Assembly (NCBI GenBank): GCA_944474755.1
Contig: OX104123.1
Coordinates: forward strand, 14,698,275-14,762,274
Source of the DNA: Limnoperna fortunei
Lineage: Eukaryota; Mollusca; Bivalvia; Mytilida; Modiolidae
Direction of reading: 5' to 3'
DNA: 64,000 bases
Numbering within the stretch: position 1 is the first letter of the stretch; every line of letters begins with the position of its first letter. The notes beneath the pieces were generated by a model, which was not told where the DNA came from, did not search any database, and was given only the letters and a program-made list of their open reading frames with translations. Shown in pieces: positions 46,052 to 58,147 of this stretch. The translations under genes and the position numbers were made by a program.

Positions 46052-46350
46052 TGTCAGAGGAAAGCATACACTGGCTGCTCACTCTGCAGATGTAAGATCT
46101 CGACGAATGGTCAGATTGCGGAAACGCTCCTACCCATGTGGGGTACTGGGTAGGAGCGTTACATCGGAGCAGCCCGGCCGCTAGTAGAACATATGCTGCC
46201 GAGACTATGTACTCCGAAGGCTGGGCTTCGACAAACTCACCATTGTGGAGTCCATGGACTACTAACAACTAACAACCGTCCTACCGATGGTATTTATTTA
46301 TCAGTGCAGGACGTTAACCCCCCCCCCCCCCCCCAACAAGAAGAAAGAAA
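46052..46350. repeat. Repeat family C with 14-bp hairpin
   Basis: AACGCTCCTACCCA (46123-46136) and TGGGTAGGAGCGTT (46147-46160) are exact inverted copies around a 10-base loop. The text GAACATATGCTGCCGAG and the hairpin recur in decayed form at 52228-52345. A poly-C run ends it (46319-46334). Confidence 0.6.
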
Positions 46351-46560
46351 ACCTATTCATTTGGGTCTTAGAATGTATTTATAGTTGATCTTATTTCAGC
46401 CAGTCGACATTTTCTTATGTACATATGGACCCCAAACTGAAATATTTTGTAAACATCGCTTATACAGGGAATAATCAGGCTCTTATTATTCTTTCATTTT
46501 TGCACATATGTCAGTAAGATTAATGTATGGTAAAATCACTTATTGTTTTTTATCGTACAG

Positions 46561-46722
46561 CTCAAGCTGCTTACTGCTCTGGGAGGTAGCTCTGGTTGGG
46601 ACGACATACAGCGAATGATGAAGGCAGTTGGCAGCAATGCATTATGGTCTGACTACAGTTTAAGAGGGAAAAAGGAAAGTTCCCATTACTGAATCTTTCT
46701 GTGCGTTGTCAGATGATGATAC
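46561..46722 (+). pseudogene. DUF4806-like exon A, frameshifted
   Basis: The acceptor TTTTTTATCGTACAG precedes LKLLTALGGSSGWDDIQ, then WSDYSLRGKK; after an apparent one-base loss in an A-run near 46670 the frame continues GKFPLLNLSVRCQMMI up to the donor GTAAGT. The L-x-x-LGG start and ys-x-GKKGK-x-x-L pattern match the DUF4806 domain as I know it from metazoan proteins of unknown function. It may be a sequencing slip or true decay. Confidence 0.6.
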
Positions 46723-46980
46723 GTAAGTTATCTTCCAAATCATTGTATTGTAATTAATAATCAATCCACAACACAGGATTGTTACGTGGTACATGATACA
46801 AGCTTATATGAAAAGAAAAGCAAAAATGTTTTTGTCAAAACTTTTAAATAATTATTTTTTACCAATATGAAACTGTAAATCCTTATCAATCTTTGCAAAT
46901 GACCAATTTATCGAAGTGCAACTACTGTTAAACAGATGACAAAAACTACCGGAAGATTTATTAATTTTATTCTTTTTCAG

Positions 46981-47086
46981 GGTTACAGAAAAAAATCATC
47001 CGTCAGCCACAGAAATGGATACGAAGGAGATTTATAACGGAATGCCTAAAACATGCCCCTAATAGGCCAGGGGATCCAGATATAAC
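46981..47086 (+). pseudogene. DUF4806-like exon B
   Basis: The acceptor TTCTTTTTCAG and donor GTAAGTTT bound an exon whose phase continues the downstream frame of exon A. It reads KKIIRQPQKWIRRRF and ITECLKHAPNRPGDPDIT, fitting the DUF4806 C-terminal W-L-x-HAP-x-R motif (CLKHAPNR). Confidence 0.6.
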
Positions 47087-47177
47087 GTAAGTTTTATAAT
47101 TGCAAACTTATGGAAAACCAAATAATACTGTATTCAGAACATAGATTGTCTCAAAACTTTTACAGATTTTATGTTAG

Positions 47178-47420
47178 GTTTTATTTAAATTGTGGTTGAC
47201 GCAACTTTCAGCAATTTTTCAGCTGTATCGTGACGAACAGGTTTTTTGTGCATGGGAGGAATACCCTGTAAAAAGCCCGAACAACCCTCAATCCTTGTCA
47301 ATTAAGTTTTGTATTCGAGCACACCCAGCCCGTCGTAAGGCTGGCAGAGTTAACAGACACGTGGTAAATAGAAGACTAACTACATTGTGTACCATAACCA
47401 CGCGGCCACCGACACCCTCG
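47178..47420 (-). mobile_element. tRNA-derived SINE nested in the DNA element
   Basis: Reversed and diverged: GCAACTTTCAGCAATTTTTC, CTTGTCAATTAAG, ACACCCAGCCCG, ACACGTGGTAAATAG, CACGCGGCCACCGAC. It lies in the intron between DUF4806-like exons B and C. Confidence 0.8.
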
Positions 47421-47686
47421 TTTCAAAATATTAGCGTACAGAGACAAACTGATATACAAACTTTAATCCTGGGACCGAATTCCTAAAATTACAGTATATT
47501 TAAACAATTTGTGTAGAGCTTACACACACTTCAAACTTGACCACTGCTACCGTGTCGTATAAAGAATGTTTAATGTACTAAATAAAAAATTAAGAAATTC
47601 AATGTAATAGATGGTTAAAAAGAGTCTATCAGATAAAGAAATTATATTGCTTTAATTTTTATGAAAAATATGGGAAGATGAAGACA

Positions 47687-47789
<103 letters not shown>

Positions 47790-47790
47790 G

Positions 47791-47854
47791 GTGCCAGAAT
47801 CCAGACAACAACCAGTTGCAACTGTATTGCAGAACTCTGCAAAAACTTATATAA
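47791..47854 (+). pseudogene. DUF4806-like terminal exon C
   Basis: The acceptor TTATTTTTAG follows the ATTT array. In phase with exon B it reads CQNPDNNQLQLYCRTLQ to a stop at 47854. A polyadenylation signal AATAAA is at 48167-48172. Confidence 0.5.
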
Positions 47855-48701
47855 ATTGATTGTATATTACAAAATCCTAAGATCCGATGTCATATTGATC
47901 TGTGTTGTGAATTAACTGCTTTTGTATTTTATGCTCTCTCTACAACACTTATTGTTATTTATTTCCTTTGTGTATTGACTGTGAGTAATTGTTGAACTAA
48001 TGTTTTAATATGTATTGACTTTGTGTGTTTTAATTAAAGTGAAGCTGTATTTGTGTCTGTATGTATCAATGTCTTAAACCAACTACTGTTTATATTTTCT
48101 GTGTGTCCTCTTGTACAACTGTGTGTCAGAGGCTTAATTAACTGTTTTGTCTTGTAATATTTAAACAATAAAAAATAGGAAACTAATTTATTTTCTATTT
48201 TCTATTTTAATTATACCTTAAATTCTTGAAATGTTCACCATTTGGTATCTCTTGCATTTGTTTTACGTTGGCTATCAGAGATGTATTTTTGTGGTTAATA
48301 AATACGATGCTGCTGTTATGACCATATTTCTTTCGAGGAAAAAACGGAACAGTGATGTTCATGAAGACATTTTTTCATATATGCAACAATTGCTTGTTTC
48401 AATTCAACGTTACGCAAACGTTTGTGGAACGTGTTATGTATTATTTTTAATGTTGTAACAACGTTTACAGAACATCTTCGTCAAAATCATACGTAGTCTA
48501 AATGTCGGGTGTACGTCACGATTTTTTCGTAACGTTTGGTGAATGTCTGTTAAACGTCGTAAAATGGTTGCAAAAAACGTTAAGGCGACGTTAAGAAAAC
48601 CATCCATTTTTTCGTAAAAATAACGTTATATAGTAACGTTACTGCAACCAAAAACATACATTTTAACGACGTTTCTACGACGTAAAATTGTTTGCTGGGT
48701 T

Positions 48702-48790
48702 ACGACCTCTCGAATTGTCGAGTAGGGGTGTCAGGTTATAAAAGGTAAAAAAGTAGCGCGCAGCGGTTCATTGTGGATGACCGTATTTAA
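48702..48790 (+). repeat. Family B fragment, right of inserted element
   Basis: ACGACCTCTCG, GGGGTGTCAGGTTATAAAAG and GCGCGCAGCGGTTCATTGTG resume family B where 44798-44854 stops. Confidence 0.65.
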
Positions 48791-49222
48791 AAAATCCAAG
48801 AACCTTACCCAAAAGGTCCATGTGCGTCTGCAGTTCAAGACGAGGGGTGCAGGGAGGGTCTGGGAGTACTCCGCTGCCAGATGCTAGATAATTTTGAAAA
48901 ATGAAACAATTTTGAGCACATCAGAACAACACCTGATATTTCATGAATGATTGATTGTCTGCCGACTAGATCATTTAATATTGGCTAAATATACGACGAC
49001 TTTTTGGAGAAATGTTGAAAATTCCCTTGACTTGGACTCAAATAATAATTGTGAATTTTTAATAGCCGTTGGTCATTTCATTGATAACCACCTGAATTAT
49101 CATAATACAAAAATCAGGTCCCTGTTAACGCAGCTTAGCCTAAGCCAACAGATAGAAAACCAGAATCATTTTACTGAACACTCGTCATTAAAAGACCCTT
49201 ATTGACCAACAATTTTACTAAA

Positions 49223-49673
49223 CTTACATACAGCGGGGGTGGGTCCTCCAGTAAATCATCAACCACGTTTACATACAGCGGGGTTGGCCCTCCAGTAAAT
49301 CATCAATCACGTTTATATACAGCGGGGGTGGGCCCTGCAGTAAATCATCTATCACGTTTACATACAGCGGGGGTTGGCCCTCCAGAAAATCATCAATCAC
49401 GTTTCCATACAGCGGGGGTGACCCCTCCAATTAATTATCAATCACGTTTACGTACAGCGGGGGTGGGCCCTCCAGTAAATCATCCATCACGTTTACATAC
49501 AGCGGGGTGGGCCCTCAAGTAAATCATCCATCACGTTTCCATACAGCGGGGATGGCCCCTCCAGTAAATCATTTATCACGTTTACATACAGCGGGGTCGG
49601 GCCTTCCAGTAAATCATCAATCACGTTTACATACAGTGGGGGTAGGCCCTCCAGTAAATCATCAATCACGTTT
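49223..49673 (+). repeat. 45-bp minisatellite, 10 copies, in-frame 15-residue repeat
   Basis: The unit starts TTTACATACAGCGGGG and contains GGGCCCTCCAGTAAATC and ATCAATCACG. The period of 15 codons gives LHTAGVGPPVNHQSR repeats; one 44-bp unit near 49500 splits it into two ORFs. No start or splice context makes a gene likely. Confidence 0.9.
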
Positions 49674-50020
49674 CAATTGTCCAATTCTGTATCTGTATGT
49701 CTATTGTGCTCTAAAATGTAGCTCACAAGAGTGTGCTAGTTTTAATCGCGCTAAGCTGGTGTTTGTTATACATTTTGTCATTCTTTGTTAACTTGAAGTA
49801 GAATTTTTGATGTAACACAATTTTCTGCCAAAGAATTTTTGGCAAGTTCTGCCAATTGCTGCTCTATTAAACTTCTCCAGGGCACAATAAACAAACTCTA
49901 ACAAAATATGTCTATTTGATAGGGGGAGTATGGATTGTTTAAACTATTTTAGCTGATACAAACTGGGATTCCATTAGTACAAAATACTAGAATGCTAAAA
50001 TTGTTACAAGTAAAACAATC

Positions 50021-50312
50021 GAGGCTGCAGAGAAAAGTGTTCCGAATATTTAAACTATTAAAGAAAGACAAGGCTGCAGAGAAAAGTGTTCCGAATATTT
50101 AAACTATTAAAGAAAGACAAGGCTGCAGAGAAAAGTGTTCCGAATATTTAAACTATTACAGGAAGACAAGGCAGAGTAAAGTGTTCCGAATATTTAAACT
50201 ATTACAGTAAGACAAGGCTGCAGAGAAAAGTGTTCCGAATATTTAAACTACAGGAAGACAATGCTGCAGAGAAAAGTGTTCCGAATATTTAAACTATTAC
50301 AGTAAGACAAGA
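50021..50312 (+). repeat. 49-bp minisatellite, 6 copies
   Basis: The unit starts AGGCTGCAGAGAAAAGTG and contains TTCCGAATATTTAAACTATT and AAGACA. The fourth and fifth units are shortened. Confidence 0.9.
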
Positions 50313-52214
50313 CGAACCTGCATGGCTAACATATGAAATCAAAAACAAAATACGGAAAAATAATATAGCCCACAAAAAACTAAATGTCAAAATTTAGATA
50401 AGATTGAAAAAAATGAAAATTATAAAACAAAATGAAGTAATCGTGCAATCAGAAAATAAAAAGTTGATTTGTATGTAAAATTAGTAGAAAAAATAAATGA
50501 AAGTAATCCTTCGAGCACGAATTGACGAACACGTGAAAGAAAACTATAAAATAACTATCTTGTATAAAGTCACGATGTTCCTACATAGTACTCCTTTTTA
50601 AATTAACAAAATAGCATCATCTTGGATGACAAGGAAAGGGCAAATATATTAAGATTTTTAAAATTTTATTTAAATACAAATGATCTCCCCCCCCCCCCCC
50701 CTGGCATCACTACCCAATAAACTCTTCTAAAATAAAAAATCATACTTGAACGAACAAACTTGAAAACAGTCAGATAGAATAGTCACAGGAGGTACAAAAC
50801 TAACCGGTATCGAAAATTCATAAGCAGAAACCTGTTGGTAAAACAAAATCATATGCTTATACTTATACGCATACAATTATAAATGATAAAACTCTGAATC
50901 ATCTTCTTAAACATCTCTCAAACTTAATAGGAAGTATACAGTGTGTTGGACATACTGTATTGTTATAATTAATGTAGATAACGTATATAGGAAACCGATA
51001 TTTACGAAAGCATATTGGTTGTTTCCGAATCCTACTTATAACTATTGGTTTGCAATGACAAATGTAAAATTGATTATTTTGGCACTAAGATATGTTTCCA
51101 TTCTCGATAACATTACAATACTTTTTCTGTAAAAAGGGGTGTGAATGGCTTTTACATGTAACGCATCCTGTTCCGAAGGCCATCGATTCTCATGTATAAA
51201 CTCTCTCACAGTAAATATATTTTAAAGAACGGGTACACCGTAAGTTTTTGGTTTTAAAACTACTTTTTAATACTCAAAATATTTATACAAATTGTTTAAC
51301 CAAGTTTAGTGCACAAAATCGTCATATTTTTTTGTACGTGACGTGAATGTAAACTGAATACTGAAACATGGAAACGCTAATGAAATGTGCTGCACTCAAA
51401 AGAACCCACGCAGCATTCTCGTTCAAATTATGCCAATTTTGCATTCTATCAAAGTGTCCTGATGCAATTATAGACATTTCCCGATTTTATTTCTGGTTAG
51501 GGGCAACGCGTCATTGTCGTGTTTGTGCCGGATATTGCTGTCAGTAACTAATAATATTAATTTTAAGGGATCAACTATTTTCTACCTAATTTTGGTATTT
51601 CTTTTTAGAAATTTGTCAGTCTAGTCAACCTCGGCTATTTTAGCGTACCATCATTTTCTGACACTTGACGGAAATATGGCTAAAGGATGTTCAGAAAATT
51701 TCTGGTCTGGCAAAAATATTTATGTTTTTTTTTTATTTCATATTTTGAAAATAACGTGTGTCCTTAGAAACGCTACAGAAAATTCGAAACATCCTTCGCC
51801 TTCCCATTTTAAGAAATAATCGGCCCCTCAATACTTCTGGTATACGTACACATTTTGTCACGTGCAGTTTTTATCATGACTTCGATATAAACATGCTATG
51901 TTTAAATATCACCTATTTGATAACAAAAAGGTGAAAACAGATACATCACTGAAGAAATTAGTGAACAAACGGAAAATATTTAATATTCATAGTCACATAA
52001 ATGTCTAATACACTTTATACTTTAATTCTGGGTCGAATACCTTACTTAAGTTGCAGAGATTTTTCTAGCTCTTTAAATTAAAAGTTCAGCTGTTGCTAAA
52101 AACGTTGAAATATTTAGGTTAAATAATTGCCTGTCTCTCAATGTTAATAACTATTCTCTGTATAGCATTATCTGATCAAGCATTATAAACAATCAATCGG
52201 AACATCTCGTCACT
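50313..52214. other. AT-rich spacer
   Basis: Poly-C run at 50688-50701. A 55-codon cysteine-rich ORF at 51380-51547 (plus) is considered chance. Nothing else recognised. Confidence 0.45.
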
Positions 52215-52345
52215 TTGAAGATGGAAGACCTTCGACTATAGGTCAGAATGCGGAGACGCTCCTACCCACGTGGGGTACTGGAGCAGGCCAATGTTACATC
52301 AAAGCAGCCCAGCTGCTTGTAGGACATATGCTGCCGAGTTCTTTG
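52215..52345. repeat. Repeat family C, second copy
   Basis: GACGCTCCTACCCACGTGGG, GTAGGACATATGCTGCCGAG match 46052-46350; the hairpin is decayed on its right side. Confidence 0.55.
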
Positions 52346-53072
52346 ACCAGTTATTCCGAATAAAAACGCTTTTATTTCTGATAAAGTTATTGGTCTTATT
52401 TTGTTCCACTCGTGAAGTCTTGAAAACCGCCCAATTCTGTCTCTACATGCAATGAAATCACTGACGTACATGCAATGATAATAAACCTTATCTGTATTCT
52501 TGCCAAACTTTATGATAAGAGATTAAAACACCACTTTATAAAGTATGTGTATTAGGTGGACAGCCATTTGGTTTTGAGGGGAATGTAGCTTGGGAGTATC
52601 TTTTAAGTCCGAATATTCTACTATGCCCATGATTCAATTATTTATTTTCTTCACGTATTCTGAACAAAATATTCATTTCCAAGGTAGCACTTTTTGTGTG
52701 AGGAACGAATTAAACTTAAGCAATAAATATGGAATATTAAACATGTGACTTTTGATAAAGACTTTACCAAAGCAAGTATTTGTTCAGTCTAAAAGCGAAC
52801 CTGATATGTTAAGCCGTGATAAAATCTATATTAAAAATGTCCTATACATGTACATTGTACTTCCTTTATCGGTAATTTGCCTAAAATCCAATAAATGCAA
52901 GTACATTGTAACTGACTTTATCGGTAATTTATCTACTGACATGATAAATTTGGTGATAAAATTCTGATGCTTGAGTACAATATTTGTTGTATATTAATAT
53001 TTGTTAAGGAATGTATACAATTATGCAGGCACCTTAATATAATGTAAGCAAGCTTTATGGTTACCAGATGCG

Positions 53073-53350
53073 GCACTACTGGGAGGGTTCCTAGTGATCG
53101 ATTGACAGTGCAGCCCACGCGTCCAATGGTGGCGGATAGGGGATACCCTAGGGGGGAGGCTTAGGGGCTGTCAGGTCATAATACGGGGAAGCCTGACCGC
53201 GGACGAAAGTGGGTGACCTGTTTGGAGAGTGCGACGCTCCTTGCACGACAAACCCTTTTTGGATTTCGAAAAAGAGTACAATCAATGTAACAGCTAAAAA
53301 AGACTAAATTCTCCGCTCTGCCCCTACCTAATACTCAATACTTTTCCATC
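53073..53350 (+). repeat. Repeat family B, 5' two-thirds
   Basis: GGGAGGGTTCCTAGTG, GGTGGCGGATAGGGG, CTGTCAGGTCATAATACGGG, GCCTGACCGCGGAC, TGTTTGGAGAGTGCGACGC, CTAAATTCTCCGC, in family order. Confidence 0.7.
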
Positions 53351-53646
53351 CGTGTAATGATTTTTTGTAGCAAATATATAACTTTGGAAGAATTATTTTT
53401 ATTCACCCTGATAAACATGTCAATAAAGATTGCAGGCTTTTAAAATTAACTAAGACAGACTGTAGCACCTGTATTCACCTGTATACTTTGAGCCTATCTT
53501 CAAATACTTGTCCAGCTACGCCACTGTGTCAGAATTGTCTAATTAGACTCGTCAGTGACGCTCAGACTACAATAAATGTATGCATAATGTTAAAGAGCTT
53601 TCATTACTGAAATTTTAAAACTTAAATAAGTCTAGGATCATCGTGC

Positions 53647-53750
53647 TTGTTTTAATGGTGTTCAACGTCATTTCATAATTATCAGCTTACCGTTGCGTCC
53701 TGTTTTCTTTGGGGAGAAAATAGCACATGACTGACTACCTTAAGGTATAT
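53647..53750 (-). mobile_element. Degraded SINE 3' end
   Basis: TTGTTTTAATGGTGTTCAAC, TTGCGTCCTG, TTTGGGGAGAAAA and a final GACTACCTTAAG keep the reversed SINE order at low identity. Confidence 0.4.
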
Positions 53751-54637
53751 TGTGTAAATCAAATATACTCATTATCTTTGATGGCCTTCAAAACTGTTCT
53801 TAGTTTACATGTAATTATTCAGTGTCTAATTATATTCGTTTTAAATTTCAAACATTGTAAGCACTACTTTATTGTAAGTGTGGAATTTTGATTGTTTATT
53901 CATTGACAATACTTATTGGGTATCAGAGTAGTATTTATTTCATGTTAAAGTCGTAACTGTCAGATTTATATACGCAAAATTGATATGAAGTGACAGAAAT
54001 ACACCAATGAAGAACTGTGAAGTACCATAAGAATCAATTTTCGAATAAATAATCAGGATTACCTGGTATAATTAGAAAGTTTGATCAAGCTAAGTGCGTC
54101 ACGGGGGTGGAGAAGCTATTTAAACATTACAAAAAACATACATTTCAGTATGGTGTGCATATTTCACGTGATTTGCATCAAATGTAATTTACTTATTCCT
54201 CCAATGTTAGTGGTTCTGATTCCAGTTCGCTAAATCATCCAGGTGTAAACCAGACCGTGATTAAATTTGAAATAAAATTAATGTACCTCACACATGCGTA
54301 CAGTGTATGGAGGCATTCAATTACTAATCGCTCCTCATATTGTACATGTGTACATCATTAAATTCCATGTGACTCAGATTCCTTCTTGTTTTATTTGGCT
54401 ATTCCACCACCATATCCAATTCTGAATGCTGATTCAGTCATTATAAAGCATTATTAGAAAAAGACGAGATCGGTACTTTATACAGCATTGAAATAATATT
54501 TTGTATTTGTGTGAGAGATCTCCCGCTCGATCCCCGTCCGGTATAACCTAAGAAATCAAAACTGATTGCGTTTGTTTTAAACGCACTTAGTTACAAGCGG
54601 TACCGGTGTAGTCATGATCCCGAGTTTATTGATATAC

Positions 54638-54754
54638 CTGGTTCAGGACATTTGCTCCAGTGATCTGTAAGTCCACCAAAAAGATGTTCTGATGATGTTG
54701 GGTGGCAGAATTTCTTGTTTTGGAAAAAGTAATCAGAAACAAATCGCAAACCTT
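54638..54754 (-). CDS. Candidate internal exon of a membrane-protein gene
   Basis: The acceptor CTTTTTTTAG and donor GTATAT bound 38 codons: GLRFVSDYFFQNKKF, then CHPTSSEHLFGG and DHWSKCPEPG. It starts and ends in phase 1, which matches the donor of the exon at 61858-62328 on the same strand, so the two can join in frame across a 7.1-kb intron. No family is firmly recognised for this piece. Confidence 0.45.
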
Positions 54755-56716
54755 CTAAAAAAAGAAAACAGAGTTGTCCATTACCAGTCAGTACTATATG
54801 TATAGTCATTCATCAAAACAGGTTCTTATAGCCCAAAATAATACCATTTCGTGGTTTCAATTGTTTGACTGTCTATTACAAAAAAAACCGAATATAATTT
54901 TTTGCTATCTGCGTTTTGCAAAATGATCGCGTCAGTCCACCGTATGTTCTTAGTTTATGCTTTGGTAGTCGTAATTCCACATTTTACACACTGAGGTAGT
55001 ATTTTGACATGTTAAACTATAAAAACGTCAGCTCGACAAACAAGACATTGATTGAAAGCCACGAGTAAATTATATATTATCCCAACTCAATAAAACGTCA
55101 GTCTTCGTCAGAAATACGCTGAAACAGCAATTGAAAACAATTAATTCCAGGCGTACGGTCTACATATAGAAACAAATAATAAGGAGTATTTCAGGTACAA
55201 CAATCATGCAAGAAAACTGACGCTGAAGTCAGATAGCTCAACAATGCTAACGTGCAACAAGTAAAAAACCGTAAAATGGCATAAAATCAATGACGTGGTT
55301 TATTCTCTTGTATTTTGAGTGTTTTTATTTGATTTATTGCTTGTTATCAAGAAAGAAAGAATAAAAGAAAGAATGTGAACTCTATACAATTCTTTCTTCT
55401 GCTTAGATTATAATATACGACTATTTCCAAAGTCATCGGAACTTTCAAATGAAATAAAATATCAACGTCATTAATGACGCGAAAAGGTGATGTTAAGTTA
55501 ACAAAAATTGCTTACAAACATTAATTCGTAATTGTGTCATGCCTGCTTTAAAGAGCATTTCAAACAAATCACTTTTAACTGATTAAGATAATATTGTTTT
55601 AGGCTGTATTTCAATGGTACTTTGCTATTTCTATGACGACCCTATTACAGGTTTGTCTGTACATTGCAGAATATATACTGATGTTACCACGTGTTGCCAC
55701 TTTATGCCGAATAAATGTGGGCATGAAAGGCCAACCCGTGGTAAAATCAGTATATATTCTTGCCCCCAATGAATTATTTCGATTCTATAAGGACAAATTA
55801 ATTAACGTTAACTAACAACGTAACCTATGATTTGCTTGTAGGCTATTTAGGACACAAAGTTAATTGTAACGTCGTTAAAATATGTAAATGATCTTGCTAC
55901 ATGACGTCGCCATAAAGAGTGTTGAACGTGTATGAAGTTGATGTGGAGTATATCAACGTTTTACTATAGCGTTTTATTCACGACATATTAGAACTTCTTA
56001 CATATTTATAATATCAATAGTTTTGAGGTTTTTTTCTCATTGCTAACAAATATTAACATATAAAATAGACAGAATTGGATTGGGAGGATTTCCTTTAGGG
56101 ACCAGTCATTTCTTCCCAGGGGAGGGTTACATAATAGTTATAAATTCCCAAGACATCGTGTTGTTCAATATCTTTCCAAACATTAATAAACACATAATGA
56201 TGAAAAAACTGCTCCCTTGCAGACATGAAATAAGAACATTAAACATGTTAAAAATCCTAGAACCTCTGTCCCTTCAGATTAAATATTATTTGTCCTTGTG
56301 CAGACACGACAAACGACAAAACAACAAACCATAAATGATTATGATGCGTACAATATTGAAGATAAGATTCCTCCGCTCATTCTTAGATACGGCTGTCAGT
56401 ATGTGATAAAATATTGTTATTACACACGCTGTGTGGTTAATTGAATTGTGAATTATTCCTAAATAGATCCTAAACTATTTATTTATTATTTGATTCATTT
56501 TCTTTTCTGTCAATTTTGGATCTTTATGGAGAATTAAAGAGGAAATACTCTAGTCGTGTAAGAATATTTTTACATGTCTTTAATTAAAAACACCTATCAT
56601 TGACGAGTAGTTTATTATTCAAGGAAGCACCAGTACAAGGACCAGCTGCAAGTCCGTCATTTTAGTCACAAATTATATTGTGTTCATTCACTTTTCTGTA
56701 TAGAACGATAAGCAGA
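54755..56716. other. Presumed intron, AT-rich, with a hairpin at 55666-55763
   Basis: AGAATATATACTGATGTTACC pairs imperfectly with the complement of TGGTAAAATCAGTATATATTC; arms are about 40 bp around a short loop. No other feature recognised. Confidence 0.45.
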
Positions 56717-56728
56717 TAGCAACAAATG

Positions 56729-56841
56729 TTTGTTTGTTTGATGGTGTTTAACGCCATTTTCAGCAATTTTTCAGCTATATCATAGCGTCCAGTTTTTTTT
56801 GGGGAGGAAGCCGGAGTACCAGGAGAAAACCCCTTCCTGCG
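56729..56841 (-). mobile_element. 5'-truncated SINE with 12-bp target duplication
   Basis: Only the SINE 3' half is present (TGTTTAACGCCATTTTCAGC to AGAAAACCCC). TAGCAACAAATG flanks it at 56717-56728 and 56842-56853, so truncation occurred at insertion. Confidence 0.9.
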
Positions 56842-56875
56842 TAGCAACAAATGAAACCAACTTAAAGTCTGCTCA

Positions 56876-56885
56876 GATTGATTGC

Positions 56886-56933
<48 letters not shown>

Positions 56934-57025
56934 CCAGAGAACAGCATTTTTGCTTTATTCAAAACGAAAACAAGTTACCAAATAGTAAACAAAAGTCTAC
57001 TCAGATCGATTGATTGATTGATTGA
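56876..57025 (-). repeat. (GATT)n tracts and family B tail fragment
   Basis: GATTGATTGCTTGATTG and repeats (to 56931) precede AGAACAGCATTTTTGC and AAAACGAAAACAAGTTACC, the tail side of family B; a second short GATT run is at 57007-57026. Confidence 0.6.
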
Positions 57026-57461
57026 TTTGGCTGATAGGAATGGAAATGCCGTCAGCTAGCTTTATAACTCGTGTTGTTTTGGAATTTGTTATTGTTGAGT
57101 AAAAACTGGAAATTGTTAAATTGTTAAGTACACAATTTGCCGACAAGAGAAAATAATACTGAGCGGTCGTTATTAAAGGACAATAATTATTAAAAATAAT
57201 AATTGGATCCCGGCCTTTCTATGAAATCGCAACTCATAATCCAACCTTAAAAGAAATTCGTTCATAACGGTTGTTAAAATTTTATCAGTTAAATATACAA
57301 ATACAAATATGCATTGAACTTGTATTTTTTTTAAATATGTACTGCAAAATAATAATCTAATTAAAATTAAATCTTTCACTTGCTCCCCCCTTTTTGTAAT
57401 TGTATCTGTATCTGTATTGGTACGTCACAGATTCCCACTGGGCTATTGGTGTGACGGGGTT

Positions 57462-57890
57462 GGCATGCGAAAGATTTAGTGTCGCTGACTGAGGAAGGCC
57501 GTTTTGAACTCCTCAGTATTGGTGGCACACACTATACAGTTAGTCTTCCAGGTGGTTCCAGTCAATTGTTGTTCTTTACAAATAGAGAGTTTTTGTATTT
57601 GTCAGTTTTTGCGGATGGTGAAAAAACGGCTCTTGAGTTGTTCCTCACTTGATTTTCATAATATTTTTTGTAATAAAGTCTTTGTGTTTTCCGTTTTGTC
57701 GCTCTTATATGCCTTTAAGGCTTTTGGTGTGTGATTAGGTCAGAGGGTGAGAGCCGGTATCTGCCCCTAAACCACTTTGTAAAAGAAAATCAGCCTTTGA
57801 TGCTGTCTTCTGGTCTGGAGTGTTGGCAAGTCCAGATCTTTAACCATTTTGGTGAATGTACCTTCTGCTCTAGAGTTGTAGTACCTCAGT
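57462..57890 (-). mobile_element. LINE 3' end, degraded ORF2 C-terminus
   Basis: Pieces in three frames: KMVKDLDLPTLQTRRQH and RLIFFYKVV, then NNSRAVFSPSAKTDKYKN, then WNHLED and VCATNTEEFKTAFLSQRH before a stop. This is the post-RT C-terminus of Jockey/CR1-type LINEs (L-x-W-x-x-L-x-x-R-R, FYKI, DWNxL motifs). Stops and shifts show decay. It abuts a SINE at 57897. Confidence 0.75.
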
Positions 57891-57896
57891 GGGGGT

Positions 57897-58147
57897 GGGG
57901 GCCTCGGTGGCCGAGTGGCAAAGGTAGTTCGTCTACTCACGTCGTCTGTCAACACTGAGATTGCGGGTTCGTTTCTCACTGCAGGCAGGGTGTACTCGAC
58001 TCCAATCTTAATTGACAAGGATTGCCAGTTTTCCTACCGCAGGTCGGAGGTTTTATCCGGGTACCTTGGCTTCCTCCCCCAATAAAAACTGGACGCCATA
58101 ATATAGCTGAAAGTGGGGCGCGGTTAAACACCATCAAACAAACAAAC
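57897..58147 (+). mobile_element. tRNA-derived SINE, full length
   Basis: The head GGGGCCTCGGTGGCCGAGTG, a weakened B box (GCGGGTTCGTTTC), core TTTTATCCGGGTACCTTGGC, AATAAAAACTGGACGCCATA and the (CAAA)n tail. Among the least diverged heads in the window. Confidence 0.9.

Noticed and set aside
45978..46268. 96-codon minus ORF with SAAYVLLAAGLLR
   Set aside because: Runs through repeat family C; the second copy at 52228 does not keep the frame.
51380..51547. 55-codon cysteine-rich ORF (KCAALKRTH, FKLCQFCILSKCP)
   Set aside because: No signal peptide, splice context or conserved spacing; length is within chance for this sequence.
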